Positions 1-8,845 of a DNA stretch of 64,000 nucleotides are shown piece by piece (within the stretch, counting starts at the first letter, position 1; each line of letters opens with the position of its first letter). The stretch covers positions 2,542,001 to 2,606,000 of the forward strand of contig OZ241346.1 of NCBI GenBank assembly GCA_965199875.1. Reading direction: 5' to 3'. Under the pieces are notes generated by a model that was not told where the DNA came from, made no database searches, and was given only the letters and a program-made list of their open reading frames with translations. Both the position numbers and the translations under genes were made by a program. Source of the DNA: VXYL01 sp965199875 (lineage in GTDB: Bacteria; Pseudomonadota; Gammaproteobacteria; Pseudomonadales; Azotimanducaceae).

Positions 1-1176
1 GCGAAGACGTTGTCGGCGCGCACGGGCGGCCCGGCGACTTCGCTGCGGTCGCTGCTGCCGGCGCTGCAGTCCTGCGGCGTCGACTGTTCATTGGCGACCA
101 CGTCGTGGCGGCCTGGCGAAGAGGAGGCGCCGCCGATTCGAGGCGTGCCCACGCACTGTTTTCCGGTGGATGGGCCGTGGCGCTTCTGGCGGGCGCATTC
201 GCGCTCGCTCGCGCGCTACTTGCGGGCCCAGGCGGGCGGCTTCGATGTCGTTCACGTGCACGAGCTGTGGCACCATGCCAGCTACGCCGCCTGTCGGGCC
301 GCGATCGGGCAGCGCGTTCCCTACGTGCTGAGTGTCCACGGCGCGATCAACCACTGGCTGCACCAGCGCGAGACCGCGAGGCTGAAGAGCATCAAGAAGG
401 GCGTGTACATGGGCGTGGTGCAGGGAGGCTTGATCCGCTCGGCGAGTGCGTTGCACGCGCTGACGGACTACGAGGTGGGGCGCATTCGAGCGCTCGGCTT
501 CGAAACGCCCATCTTCGTTGTTCCCGTGGGCGTCGACGCCGAACTCGTCTCCGACACTTCGGCGCGACATGCGCTCTTGCAGCGCTATCCCGGCCTGGCG
601 GGCCGTCGGGTGATTCTCTTCCTCGGGCGTCTGGATCCCATCAAAGGCTTGGACCTGCTCGTTCGCAGCTTCGTCGAACTGGCGAACCGGCATCGAGACG
701 CCGTGTTGCTGGTGGCGGGCCCGAACGAGGGAAACACGCAGGGCCGGATGCAGGAGTTTCTGCGCCGGGAGGGCGTCGCCGAACGCGCTGTATTCACGGG
801 CTTGGTCGAAGGGGCGACTCGGGGGGCGATGCTGTCGCTGGCGGACGTCTTCGTCCTTCCTTCCTACTCGGAGGGTTTCAGCAGTGCGGTGCTCGAGGCC
901 ATGGCGGCCGGGTTGCCGGTCGTGATATCGGAACACTGCCACTTCCCCGCCGTCGCCGAACAGCAAGCGGGGATGGTGACGAGAGCGGTCGAAGAGGAAC
1001 TCACCCGCGCGCTCGACACGCTGCTTGCCGATCCCCGGCTTCGCCAGGAGATGGGCGACCGGGCCCGAGCGCTGGCCGAAAGCCAGTATCGCTGGGCCGA
1101 CATCGCGGCGCGCTTCGCGGCGCAGTACCGGGCAGTTGCAGAGAGCAGCCAGCGCTTCGCCAGTTCGACCGCTTAG
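1..1176 (+). CDS. Glycosyltransferase family 4 protein, 5' end outside window
   Basis: This is a GT-B fold glycosyltransferase that probably adds a sugar to a lipid-linked polysaccharide precursor at the cytoplasmic face of the inner membrane. The frame is open from the first base, and the ARTGGPATSL stretch near the start is the usual N-terminal nucleotide-sugar loop of this family, so only a few N-terminal residues are missing. The C-terminal half has the GT4 signatures: LGRLDPIKGLD, and the E-x7-E element in SEGFSSAVLEAMAAGLPVV. A second GT4 gene follows 21 bp downstream on the same strand. Donor and acceptor sugars cannot be read from the sequence. Confidence 0.9.
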   Translation, partial: AKTLSARTGGPATSLRSLLPALQSCGVDCSLATTSWRPGEEEAPPIRGVPTHCFPVDGPWRFWRAHSRSLARYLRAQAGGFDVVHVHELWHHASYAACRAAIGQRVPYVLSVHGAINHWLHQRETARLKSIKKGVYMGVVQGGLIRSASALHALTDYEVGRIRALGFETPIFVVPVGVDAELVSDTSARHALLQRYPGLAGRRVILFLGRLDPIKGLDLLVRSFVELANRHRDAVLLVAGPNEGNTQGRMQEFLRREGVAERAVFTGLVEGATRGAMLSLADVFVLPSYSEGFSSAVLEAMAAGLPVVISEHCHFPAVAEQQAGMVTRAVEEELTRALDTLLADPRLRQEMGDRARALAESQYRWADIAARFAAQYRAVAESSQRFASSTA

Positions 1177-1197
1177 ACATGGCGGGAGACTTGGGGC

Positions 1198-2505
1198 GTG
1201 GCGAAAGAGTCGAAGGCAAGCGCAGCCGAACAGCTGCACATCGGCATGGTGCTGCCGAGTCTGACCGGCGGAGGCGCGGAGCGCATGACGCTCACGTTGG
1301 CCGGATCGCTGATGGCCCGGGGGCACCGGGTGGACATCCTGGTGGGGCGGTTCATCGTCGCGTATCCCGACGAACTGCTCGCTGGACTGCGGCTGTTTCG
1401 GCCCGGCTTGTGGCCGCTTGGCAAGACGGCACGATGTTGTCGCGCCCGTGGCGTGGTGGTGCGCAATCTCGACATCGTGCCTTCATTTCGGGATTGGCGA
1501 GCGCTTGCCTCCGCAAGACGTCGGGCTTTGGTTGGCGTGAAACACGCGCTCTTTGCCAGCGCCATCGCGCAGTATGCGCGTGCGGAACGGCCGGGGTTGC
1601 TGCTGGCCGGAGTGGAAGACGCGCAGACAGCGGCACTGTGCGCGGCGCAGCTGGAGGGTTGTGCGCCGGTGACGGTCGTCGTACACGGCGGCGACGGCCC
1701 GCTGTGCGGAGAACGGCTGGTGCTGGCGCAGCTGCTCTACCCGAGAGCGGCGGCGCTGTTCGCGGTCTCGCGGCAGCTGGGTGCGCATGTGGAGCGGTCG
1801 CTGCACTTCGCGTCGGGAACTGTGAAGGCCATCGACATCCCGGTTGCGGCGGCGAAGGTGCGGCGGTTGGCGAACGAGCGGGTAGACCATCCCTGGTTCG
1901 CCGCTACCGCACCGCCGGTGATGGTTGCCGTCTGCAGGGCCGGATCGCCCTACAAGGATCCTGGCACCGTGGTGGCCGCGCTGGCTCTAGTACGCCGGAA
2001 CATGCCCGCGCGTCTGGCGTTGGTGGGCCGGCTTGACGACCGCGCCCGCCGGGAGCTCGTTCGGCAGGCGCAAACGCTGGGCGTGGCAGACGCCGTGGCG
2101 TTCATCGACTTCGATCCCAATCCCTTTCGCTACATGCGTCGAGCCGCAATGGTCGTGGTTTCGTCCTATTCCGAGGGGATGCCAGCGGTGCTCATCGAGG
2201 CGATGGCGTGCGGAACGCCGGTGGTAAGCACCGACACGCCCTACGGCCCGGCCGAAATACTCTGCGCCGGCAAGTTTGGAAAACTGGTTCCGATGGGTGC
2301 GCCGGGACCGATGGCGCAGGCGATGCTGGCGACCCTGCGTGGCGACCGGCCAACGAGGGAAGCGCTGCAGCGGCGGGCGCGGTACTTCTCCTGCGAGCGG
2401 GCGGCGCAACGCTACGAGTCGGCGTTCGTCGAGATCGTGCGTGCCCGCTCGGCCGCCGATGACGACCGGCGATTGGGCGCTTCCGCAACGGCAGGCGCAC
2501 CGTGA
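1198..2505 (+). CDS. Glycosyltransferase family 4 protein
   Basis: A 435-residue GT-B glycosyltransferase with a GTG start. The N-terminal domain begins with LPSLTGGGAERMTLTLA, the glycine-rich acceptor/donor loop seen in GT4 enzymes. The C-terminal donor domain contains LVGRLDDRARREL and the E-x7-E motif in SEGMPAVLIEAMACGTPVV, followed by the PYGPAEIL segment typical of O-antigen and capsule glycosyltransferases. It lies 21 bp after another GT4 gene, so the two are probably one transcript for building a polysaccharide repeat unit, and it converges with a flippase gene 18 bp away. The sugar transferred is unknown. Confidence 0.92.
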   Translation: MAKESKASAAEQLHIGMVLPSLTGGGAERMTLTLAGSLMARGHRVDILVGRFIVAYPDELLAGLRLFRPGLWPLGKTARCCRARGVVVRNLDIVPSFRDWRALASARRRALVGVKHALFASAIAQYARAERPGLLLAGVEDAQTAALCAAQLEGCAPVTVVVHGGDGPLCGERLVLAQLLYPRAAALFAVSRQLGAHVERSLHFASGTVKAIDIPVAAAKVRRLANERVDHPWFAATAPPVMVAVCRAGSPYKDPGTVVAALALVRRNMPARLALVGRLDDRARRELVRQAQTLGVADAVAFIDFDPNPFRYMRRAAMVVVSSYSEGMPAVLIEAMACGTPVVSTDTPYGPAEILCAGKFGKLVPMGAPGPMAQAMLATLRGDRPTREALQRRARYFSCERAAQRYESAFVEIVRARSAADDDRRLGASATAGAP

Positions 2506-2523
2506 CCGACGGCCCGCTGGCCG

Positions 2524-4044
2524 TCATTCGCGCACGAAACGCCTCGACCAGCGCATCAGACGTTTCCCGCCGGCGCCGAGCGTGTCGATGCGTACCTGAT
2601 CCAGCGCCCATCGGATCGACGTGGGGTAGAACGAGGATGGTGCCCAGAACACCGCGGCGATTGCCACTGCCGCCCAGACCGTGGCCACGGCCGGCAGCGC
2701 CAGGGCAAGGTGTGCTTCCGCGTTGCGCAGCGCGTTGGCCACCAGCCACGTGGCTGGCGTCGTCCAGACACAGACCCACAGCGCCGGACGAAAGCTGCGC
2801 AGCAGCGTGGGTGCGCGCAGATCGACACGCTTGATGGCGGCCTGCGTCAGCAGAACCCACGCGGCGGCCTGCGCGATCACCACGGCGGCGGCAACGCCGG
2901 CGATCCCCCAGCGCGTGCCAAACCATGCGCCGGCCGCAAGCAGCAGCGCATGTGCGCCGTGGCGCCATGTCTCTTCGCGCAGGTCGCCGAAGCCGCGCAG
3001 CGTGGCCGCGCTTAGGGAGACGCCGACCTGCAGCGGCACAGCCAGAGCGAGGACGCGCAGCACGGGTGTGCTCCGCTCCCACTGATCGCCGAACAAGGCG
3101 GCAATCAGCTCGGGCGCAGCGACGAACAGCAGGACGCACAGCGACCCCGATGCCAAGGCCAGCACTTGCGCGGTTTGCGCGTAAGCCAGGCGCACGCGCT
3201 CCGGCGTTCGCTGCCGCAGTGCCACTGCGGCGAAGACGACCTCGAATACGCCTTGTGACACGTACTGCGGCAGCAAGCTGGTCAGACGTTCGGCGCGGTT
3301 GTAGTGGCCCAGCGCGGAAAGCCCAAGCCCACGGGCGACGACCAGATGGGGCACGTTCCTGACCACGAAGTCCAGCCCTTGGATCAGCGCGTAGCCGCCG
3401 CTGCGGGAAATCAGTTCTTTCGCCTCTCGAAGCACCAGACGAGGGCGACCCGCTGGTGCGCCGATCATCACCGCCACTGTGAACGTCGATACCCGCGCCA
3501 GTTCGCCTGCAACCAGCGCCCAGACGCCGAAACCAAGCAGCGCGAGGCTCGTGGCCAGGACGGCGTAGCCGATCCCGTAGGCCAGCAGATCGGCCAGCCG
3601 CAGTTGCTTGAATCGAAGTTGGCGGCGCAGCCAGTGCGCTGGCACGACGCTCAAGCTGGCGACGACGAATGCCAGGCAGAACACGCGCAGGTACTGCGAC
3701 AGGGTCGGCTCGTTGAACAAGCCGGCCAGCGTCGGCGCCAGCAGCCAGACGCCGCCGGCGCTGCCGACGCCGGCGATCAGCGACAAAGCGAGCCCGAGAT
3801 CGAGGTGGCGGCGCTTGAGTTCAGGCAGCTGCACCAGCGCGTGGCCGATGCTGGCCTGGCCAAGCCCGACGGCCAGATCCGCGACGATCCATGCAATGCC
3901 GATCAGGCCGAACTCGCGTGGCGTCAAGGTTCGCGCGAGGACCGAGAGCACCGCCAGCGTCAGCAGTGCTTTGGCGAAGATCGACAGATAGGACCAAGTG
4001 ACGCCAGCAACCGACTTGGCGCCAAGGCTGGAGCGATCTGCCAT
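2524..4044 (-). CDS. Wzx-like polysaccharide flippase
   Basis: A polytopic inner-membrane protein of the MATE/MOP superfamily (polysaccharide biosynthesis/oligosaccharide flippase type), predicted to move undecaprenyl-linked oligosaccharide across the inner membrane. The ATG at 4044 gives 506 residues, the normal family length, starting MADRSSLGAKSVAGVTWS. The open frame continues upstream, but that extension is Arg/Pro-rich and is not family-like. About twelve to fourteen hydrophobic segments run through the protein, and the SGGYALIQGLDFVVRN region resembles the repeat start of the second half. The next gene upstream on the same strand is an O-antigen ligase/polymerase, which fits a Wzx/Wzy-type assembly pathway. 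Confidence 0.9.
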   Translation of the reverse strand: MADRSSLGAKSVAGVTWSYLSIFAKALLTLAVLSVLARTLTPREFGLIGIAWIVADLAVGLGQASIGHALVQLPELKRRHLDLGLALSLIAGVGSAGGVWLLAPTLAGLFNEPTLSQYLRVFCLAFVVASLSVVPAHWLRRQLRFKQLRLADLLAYGIGYAVLATSLALLGFGVWALVAGELARVSTFTVAVMIGAPAGRPRLVLREAKELISRSGGYALIQGLDFVVRNVPHLVVARGLGLSALGHYNRAERLTSLLPQYVSQGVFEVVFAAVALRQRTPERVRLAYAQTAQVLALASGSLCVLLFVAAPELIAALFGDQWERSTPVLRVLALAVPLQVGVSLSAATLRGFGDLREETWRHGAHALLLAAGAWFGTRWGIAGVAAAVVIAQAAAWVLLTQAAIKRVDLRAPTLLRSFRPALWVCVWTTPATWLVANALRNAEAHLALALPAVATVWAAVAIAAVFWAPSSFYPTSIRWALDQVRIDTLGAGGKRLMRWSRRFVRE

Positions 4045-4085
4045 TGGTCTTGCGTCCGTGCTTCGCGTCGTCGGCCGCCGGGGTT

Positions 4086-5519
4086 TTACGAAGAAGCCTC
4101 CATGGCGGCGCTGGCCCCTCGGCCAAGCACCCGGTCGGCGCCGCCCGGGTGCCCGGTCGTGAGGCGCAGATGACTCGGATTCGATATCAGCGCGCAGCTC
4201 ACGCCGACGAGGAAAGCGTACCAAAAGAACATGGGAACGTCGCTGAAGGCCAAGCAACTGGTCACGAAGACGATCAACCAGCCGACCACCGCGTCAACGG
4301 CATGATGGTGGCGAAACCGCCAGCGAGACCGCAGCAGCAACAGCAGGCTGCCGACCAGGAGCGCCAGCGGAATCAGCCCGGACTCGCCCCAGAACTGCAA
4401 GAAGGAGTTGTGAACGCTGCACGTCGAATAACCCCGGCAGCGTGGCCCACCCTCCACGGCATCGAGGGAGAAAAGGCCGTTTCCGGTTAGCCAGGCGTCG
4501 GCAATTTGCGGCAAGACGTGGATCGCTATGCCAAAGCGCTTGTCCGGAACGCCCCACGCTTCCACGGAAGCAAGGAGAGCCACCCGTTCGCTCTGCGTGT
4601 GGGCCCTTTGGAAGGGTATGTGCTCAATAGATGCGTAGAACGCTATGGCGCCGATCGTCGCTAGAGCGGCGACAAACCACAAGCGGGCTCTCCGCGAAGC
4701 CCTGCCTTGGCGAGCGGTGCCGGCGAACAGGAAGTACGCGGTTGCCAGCACAAGCGCGACAATCGCCGTGCGGGAGTACGTGACTACTACGGCTGCGGTG
4801 CCGAGGATCGCCACTGCGGCGCCGAGGCGCCGGCCGGAACGGCTGTTGAGCAGCGCGAGCCCCAGCACCACGGCGTTGCTAGCAGCGAGACCAGCAAGGT
4901 TCGGGTCTTTGAACGGGCCGGCCCAGCGCGCACTGTAGCGCCAGTGATGCACCTCGCTCGTGTAGAGGTGATCTTGCAGCTGCGGAGTGAGAAGAATCAG
5001 GCAGCACATCGCGGCCAGCACAAGAGCGATGCCGCGCAGCAGAGAGTCGACGCCGGCGTGCTTCAGCAACACGGCCGCGCCGGAGGCGGAAGCTACGACC
5101 GCCAGCGCCGCGACGACGGTACGCGCTGGCAACGAAATGTGGGACTCGCGCCCTACGACAAGCGCACCTGCCTCTGCAAGCGGCGGCAAGCCGACGAACA
5201 TGCCGACGGCGATGCCGATCACGCAGTACGACAGCAAGGCGCCGACGTAAAGGTGGCCGGGCGTGCCTGTGGATTCGCGCAGCGGCACGCGGGCGACAAC
5301 CTGCAGGAAGACGCAGCACGCCGCGATGGCAATCGTAACGCCCCAGCCAACGCCAAGTGCCAAGTTGGCAAGATGGTTGAGGTTCAGCGACGAGGCGGCG
5401 GCCAGCCCCCAGAACGCAAGCCAGACCAGCGAGACTCGCCAGTGCTCGGGCGTTATGTGGGCGTCAAGGGGTGTACTTGGCGCGCCTTGGCGCGTCTGCC
5501 GACGAGTGGCACTGGGCAC
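4086..5519 (-). CDS. O-antigen ligase/polymerase family membrane protein
   Basis: A 477-residue integral membrane protein with about twelve hydrophobic segments and a Wzy_C-type (O-antigen ligase) region around VVVTYSRTAIVALVLATAYF, where the conserved YSR motif and following helix are clear. A long periplasmic loop follows, with the EAWGVPDKRFGIAIH and GNGLFSLDAVEGGPRCRGY segments and the VHNSFLQFWGE motif typical of WaaL/Wzy-like proteins. The GTG start at 5519 lies 8 bp after the stop of the sugar dehydrogenase gene, and the longer open frame upstream overlaps that gene and is not credible. It either joins repeat units or ligates glycan to an acceptor; sequence alone does not separate these roles. 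Confidence 0.85.
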   Translation of the reverse strand: MPSATRRQTRQGAPSTPLDAHITPEHWRVSLVWLAFWGLAAASSLNLNHLANLALGVGWGVTIAIAACCVFLQVVARVPLRESTGTPGHLYVGALLSYCVIGIAVGMFVGLPPLAEAGALVVGRESHISLPARTVVAALAVVASASGAAVLLKHAGVDSLLRGIALVLAAMCCLILLTPQLQDHLYTSEVHHWRYSARWAGPFKDPNLAGLAASNAVVLGLALLNSRSGRRLGAAVAILGTAAVVVTYSRTAIVALVLATAYFLFAGTARQGRASRRARLWFVAALATIGAIAFYASIEHIPFQRAHTQSERVALLASVEAWGVPDKRFGIAIHVLPQIADAWLTGNGLFSLDAVEGGPRCRGYSTCSVHNSFLQFWGESGLIPLALLVGSLLLLLRSRWRFRHHHAVDAVVGWLIVFVTSCLAFSDVPMFFWYAFLVGVSCALISNPSHLRLTTGHPGGADRVLGRGASAAMEASS

Positions 5520-5527
5520 GTCGGCGC

Positions 5528-6316
5528 TCAACTCGACAGGTGCCTGTCGTTGTCGTCGAGGATGGCGTTGAACAGTTCGACGTCGAGGCCCAGCTTCGCG
5601 CAAAGCGAACGAAAGGCGCGGGCGTCCTTGGGCAGGCAGGCGCCGCCGAAGCCGTGCAGCCCCGGGCGGCTGTCGAGATAGCGGTCGAAGATGTGCTCGC
5701 GCAGCACCATGGCGTTCTTGATGCGCGTGTAGTCGGCGTGCCCAAGCCGCTCGCACACTTCTCGGAAGTTGTTGGCGAAGGTGATCAGCATGGCGTTGTA
5801 GACGTTGTTGAAGTACTTGGCCAGCTCGGCTTCGGTGGGCGTCAGGCGCAGGAAGCGCCGCGGATAGGTGCCATGCGATGCTTTGACCAGGGCGTAGTCG
5901 TCCTCGCTGTCGGTGCCGACGACGCACACGTCGTGATGGTGAACGAAGTCTTCGAGGGCCAGGCGCTCGCGCAGAAATTCCGGCACGTGGGCGATCTTGA
6001 GCGTGGGATGCCGATGGATCAGCGATGCCGTCGTGCCCGGTTCGACGGTGGACTTGATGGCCGCCACGCCCTGATAGCCTTCTGCGGCCAGCGCTTCGAC
6101 CACCGATTGCACGATGCTTGTGTCGCAACTGCCGTCGGATGCGGCTGGCGTTGGCACGCAGATGTATGCCACTTGCGTGTCGAGCACTTGCCGGACGGTG
6201 GTGCAGAGCTTGATGTCGTGAATGCGCACCAGGTGCCCGAGTTGGCGAAAGCCCTGGGCAATGGCGTTGCCGACCACGCCGGCGCCGACGACGCCTAGCC
6301 GCATCCTGTTGCTCAT
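5528..6316 (-). CDS. Short UDP-glucose/GDP-mannose dehydrogenase family protein
   Basis: This protein has the NAD-binding Rossmann motif GVVGAGVVGNAIAQGF at the N terminus, the VCVPTP and STVEPGT elements, and the catalytic cysteine motif GFGGACLPKDARAF of the UDP-glucose/GDP-mannose dehydrogenase family. That implies oxidation of a nucleotide sugar to a uronate or aminouronate. It is only 262 residues, against about 430-450 for canonical enzymes, and ends soon after the central domain. The C-terminal UDP-binding domain is therefore missing. The ATG at 6316 was chosen because it begins just before the Rossmann strand. It sits upstream of the O-antigen ligase and flippase genes on the same strand, consistent with polysaccharide precursor supply. 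Confidence 0.85.
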   Translation of the reverse strand: MSNRMRLGVVGAGVVGNAIAQGFRQLGHLVRIHDIKLCTTVRQVLDTQVAYICVPTPAASDGSCDTSIVQSVVEALAAEGYQGVAAIKSTVEPGTTASLIHRHPTLKIAHVPEFLRERLALEDFVHHHDVCVVGTDSEDDYALVKASHGTYPRRFLRLTPTEAELAKYFNNVYNAMLITFANNFREVCERLGHADYTRIKNAMVLREHIFDRYLDSRPGLHGFGGACLPKDARAFRSLCAKLGLDVELFNAILDDNDRHLSS

Positions 6317-6500
6317 GGCTCTTGACCCAGCCGTTGCTTGCCCATAGGCGCATAACGCCCGCTCTCGATCCGGACCTGCTGCGATTGACCCAGCCAAGAG
6401 GCGGTCGGCACATAGGGCGCACCAGCGGACAGCGCTTGCGCAGCATAGCACAGCGCCCGGCGGGGACGTTTGGACGCCGTCGGCCGTCGCCTCGCGCCGG

Positions 6501-7286
6501 CTACGTCGGGGGCTGGGTTGGTCGTGGCTGAATCAAGTCTCCAAGCTGCGCCTTGCGCAGTTTGATCTGCTTGCGCTTGCTGGCGCCGATGTTGAGCAGT
6601 TCGACGCCGAACGAGAACGCCATCGCGAAGTAGATGTAGCCCTTCGGCACATGGATGTCCAAGCCTTCGGCGACCAGTGCGAAGCCGATCAACACCAGAA
6701 ACGACAGCGCCAGCATCTTGACGGTTGGATTGTTCTCGACAAAGGCGCTCACCTGGCTGGCCGCCAGCATCATCACCAGCACCGCGGCGACGATGGCCGC
6801 GACCATCACCGGCACGTCGTCCACCAGGCCCACGGCGGTGATCACCGAATCCAAGGAGAAGACGATGTCGATCAGGGCGATCTGCACCAGCACGCCGAAG
6901 AATGCCGCTCCGGCCCGGCCGTGGTGCGCCGCTTCGTCGACTTCCAGCGAGTTGTGGACCTCCCTCGTCGCCTTGGCGATCAGAAACGCGCCGCCGAACA
7001 GCAGGATGAGATCCCGCCCGGAGATGTCCTCGCCGAACACCGTCACCAGGCTGGCGGTCAGCCCCATGACCCACGACAACGAAAGCAGCAGGCCGATGCG
7101 CATGAACATGGCAAGGCCAAGCCCTACGACTCGCGCCCGGGGCTGCTGATGCTTGGGCAGCCGCGAGGTGAGCACGCTGATGAAGATGACGTTGTCGATG
7201 CCGAGCACGATCTCGAGCGCCGCCAACGTCGCGAATGCCGCCCAGATCTGGGGGTCTGCCAGCCAATCCCACACGACGCCCTCCAC
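6501..7286 (-). CDS. TerC/YgdQ family integral membrane protein
   Basis: A 261-residue membrane protein with a GTG start and the TerC-family signature LEIVLGIDNVIFISVLTSRLP near the N terminus. A matching second half, IALIDIVFSLDSVITAVGLV, carries the conserved acidic residues in membrane segments. About seven transmembrane helices are evident. Family members are implicated in metal ion (for example manganese) export or in metal loading of exported proteins; the substrate here is unknown. The 110 bp upstream contain short G-rich direct repeats on the coding strand but no recognisable yybP-ykoY riboswitch core. Confidence 0.9.
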   Translation of the reverse strand: MEGVVWDWLADPQIWAAFATLAALEIVLGIDNVIFISVLTSRLPKHQQPRARVVGLGLAMFMRIGLLLSLSWVMGLTASLVTVFGEDISGRDLILLFGGAFLIAKATREVHNSLEVDEAAHHGRAGAAFFGVLVQIALIDIVFSLDSVITAVGLVDDVPVMVAAIVAAVLVMMLAASQVSAFVENNPTVKMLALSFLVLIGFALVAEGLDIHVPKGYIYFAMAFSFGVELLNIGASKRKQIKLRKAQLGDLIQPRPTQPPT

Positions 7287-7334
7287 TACACCCTTGCCAC
7301 CCTTGCCACCTTGCCGCCCTTGCTTGGCACGCTC

Positions 7335-7365
7335 TTGCCGGTTGCGACCCGGTTGGAGTTATGAT
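7335..7365 (+). promoter_or_regulatory. Possible sigma70-type promoter for the DUF1244-lepB pair
   Basis: A good -10-like hexamer TATGAT lies at 7360-7365, with a weak -35-like TTGCCG at 7335-7340 and a long 19 bp spacer. It would start transcription about 25 bp before the DUF1244 start codon. The -35 is poor, so this is a suggestion only. Confidence 0.3.
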
Positions 7366-7397
7366 GCTGCCAACCACAGCTTAACTGATGGGACGCA

Positions 7398-7694
7398 ATG
7401 ACGAACGCCTCCTCGGAAGAAGCCATCGAAGCGGCCGTGTTCCGGCGCTTGGTGCGCCACCTCGACGAACACAAGAACGTGCAGAACATCGACCTCATGA
7501 ATCTCGCCGGCTTCTGCCGCAACTGCTTGTCCAAGTGGTACGTCGCCGCGGCGGAGGAACGCGGCCAGCAGGTCGACTACGAAGCCGCCCGGGAGCGCAT
7601 CTACGGCATGCCCTACGGCGAGTGGAAGAAGCACCATCAGGGCGAAGCGAGCGCCGAACAGCTCGCGGCATTCGGCCAGCGCCAGGATGCCTAA
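7398..7694 (+). CDS. DUF1244 family protein
   Basis: A 98-residue soluble protein. The sequence FCRNCLSKWYVAAAEERG followed by YGMPYGEWKKHHQ matches the DUF1244 family, a small protein common in proteobacteria whose function is not established. The two conserved cysteines of the CRNC element are present. The last eight bases overlap the lepB start, so the two are likely translated together. No signal peptide or membrane segment is visible. Confidence 0.88.
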   Translation: MTNASSEEAIEAAVFRRLVRHLDEHKNVQNIDLMNLAGFCRNCLSKWYVAAAEERGQQVDYEAARERIYGMPYGEWKKHHQGEASAEQLAAFGQRQDA

Positions 7695-8538
7695 GGCCGT
7701 GCAGCAGGCGGCGAAGACGTCCCGGGGCTGGCGGTCGCGACTGGCGAAGGCATGGCTGGACTGGCGCGGCGTCCTGCTGTTCGTCGCCATCATGCTGGTG
7801 TTCCGTTCCGCCGTGGCGGACTGGAACCAGGTGCCGTCCGGCAGCATGAAGCCGAGCATCCTCGCCGGCGATCGCATCGTCGTCGACAAGCTGGCGTGGG
7901 ATCTGCGCCTGCCCTTCACCGACCAGCGCATCGTGCGCTGGGCCGACCCGGCGCGTGGCGATGTCGTCACCTTCGAGAATCCCTTGGACGGGCGCTTGTT
8001 CGTGAAGCGGGTGGTGGCGGTGCCGGGCGACGAAGTGCGCTGGCAACGCAAGACCTTGCAAGTCAATGGCGAAGCGGCGGAATACGCCCCCCTGGCGGCG
8101 GCCGAAATCGGCAAGCTGCCCATCGACGACGCCGGACGCTACCACTTCTTCCGCGAGCGGCTGCTCGGCAGCGAACGCATCGTCATGCTGCACGGCGTGC
8201 CGGGTCGCGCGCGGCTCGACGATGCGTTGGCGGCTGCCTCCGGGGCCGACCGCTGTGGGCAGTTCGAGTCCGTGGCGAAGGCGGCGGGGGAAGCGCTTGC
8301 GAGGGCGGTGTGCCGCTGCGCCAACCGGGGTCTCTGCTCCAGCCTGCCGCCGTTCACCGTGCCGGCGGACAAGTACTGGATGATGGGCGACTACCGAGAC
8401 AACTCCAGCGACTCGCGAGTGATCGGTTTCGTCGACCGGCAGCAGATCTACGGACGCGCCCACGCCATCGCATTTTCGGTGGACAAGAGCCGCTACTACC
8501 GGCCCCGTCTGGGCCGTTTCTTCACGGATCTTCCTTAG
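7687..8538 (+). CDS. lepB: Signal peptidase I
   Basis: Membrane-bound serine/lysine protease that removes signal peptides from exported proteins. A hydrophobic segment at about residues 28-45 anchors it. The catalytic Ser53 lies in PSGSMKPSI and the general-base Lys107 in FVKRVVAVPGDEV; the C-terminal box MGDYRDNSSDSR is intact. The length of 283 residues is within the normal range, with a typical insert between the Lys motif and the GDYRDNSSDSR box that includes a Cys pair. It overlaps the DUF1244 gene by eight bases at its start, and its 3' end overlaps a convergent small membrane protein gene by 17 bp. Confidence 0.96.
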   Translation: MPKAVQQAAKTSRGWRSRLAKAWLDWRGVLLFVAIMLVFRSAVADWNQVPSGSMKPSILAGDRIVVDKLAWDLRLPFTDQRIVRWADPARGDVVTFENPLDGRLFVKRVVAVPGDEVRWQRKTLQVNGEAAEYAPLAAAEIGKLPIDDAGRYHFFRERLLGSERIVMLHGVPGRARLDDALAAASGADRCGQFESVAKAAGEALARAVCRCANRGLCSSLPPFTVPADKYWMMGDYRDNSSDSRVIGFVDRQQIYGRAHAIAFSVDKSRYYRPRLGRFFTDLP

Positions 8539-8788
8539 GCCGAACCTCCGCGGACGGCTTGGCGCGCTGGGGGCGGGACGCCATGGCGACGGGCCGCCGT
8601 CGGCGCAGCTTCCGCAGCAGCCACGCGCCGCCAACGGCCAGCAGGATCAGCACGGCGACGAACACGAGGCTCGCCACCAGATACCGAAGCAGCGCGGCGC
8701 TCTCGACCTCGTAGGCTCGCCCCAGCCACCATATGCCCAGCGTCGCGGCGATGGCGCCGAGGACGATGGTGCGCGCTTGCCTAGCCAC
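8522..8788 (-). CDS. Small two-helix membrane protein
   Basis: A short open frame (88 residues, GTG start) with two clear hydrophobic segments, roughly residues 8-24 and 34-58, followed by an Arg-rich cytoplasmic tail (LLRKLRRRRP). I do not recognise the family. It converges with lepB and overlaps its last codons. The coherent membrane topology and positive-inside tail support it as a real gene rather than a shadow frame, but there is no family evidence. Confidence 0.55.
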   Translation of the reverse strand: MARQARTIVLGAIAATLGIWWLGRAYEVESAALLRYLVASLVFVAVLILLAVGGAWLLRKLRRRRPVAMASRPQRAKPSAEVRPKEDP

Positions 8789-8845
8789 CGCCTGAAGTGC
8801 CTGCCGGGCGGTGCGCTCTAGCGGGGCTGCGTGTCAAGCAGGCTG

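Noticed and set aside
4086..6446. A single 786-codon protein spanning the ligase and the dehydrogenase region
   Set aside because: The first 300 codons are a shadow frame of the sugar dehydrogenase; the membrane protein begins at the GTG at 5519.
7287..7397. A yybP-ykoY manganese riboswitch upstream of the terC-like gene
   Set aside because: The expected conserved core is not found in the 110 bp leader; only short G-rich repeats are present.
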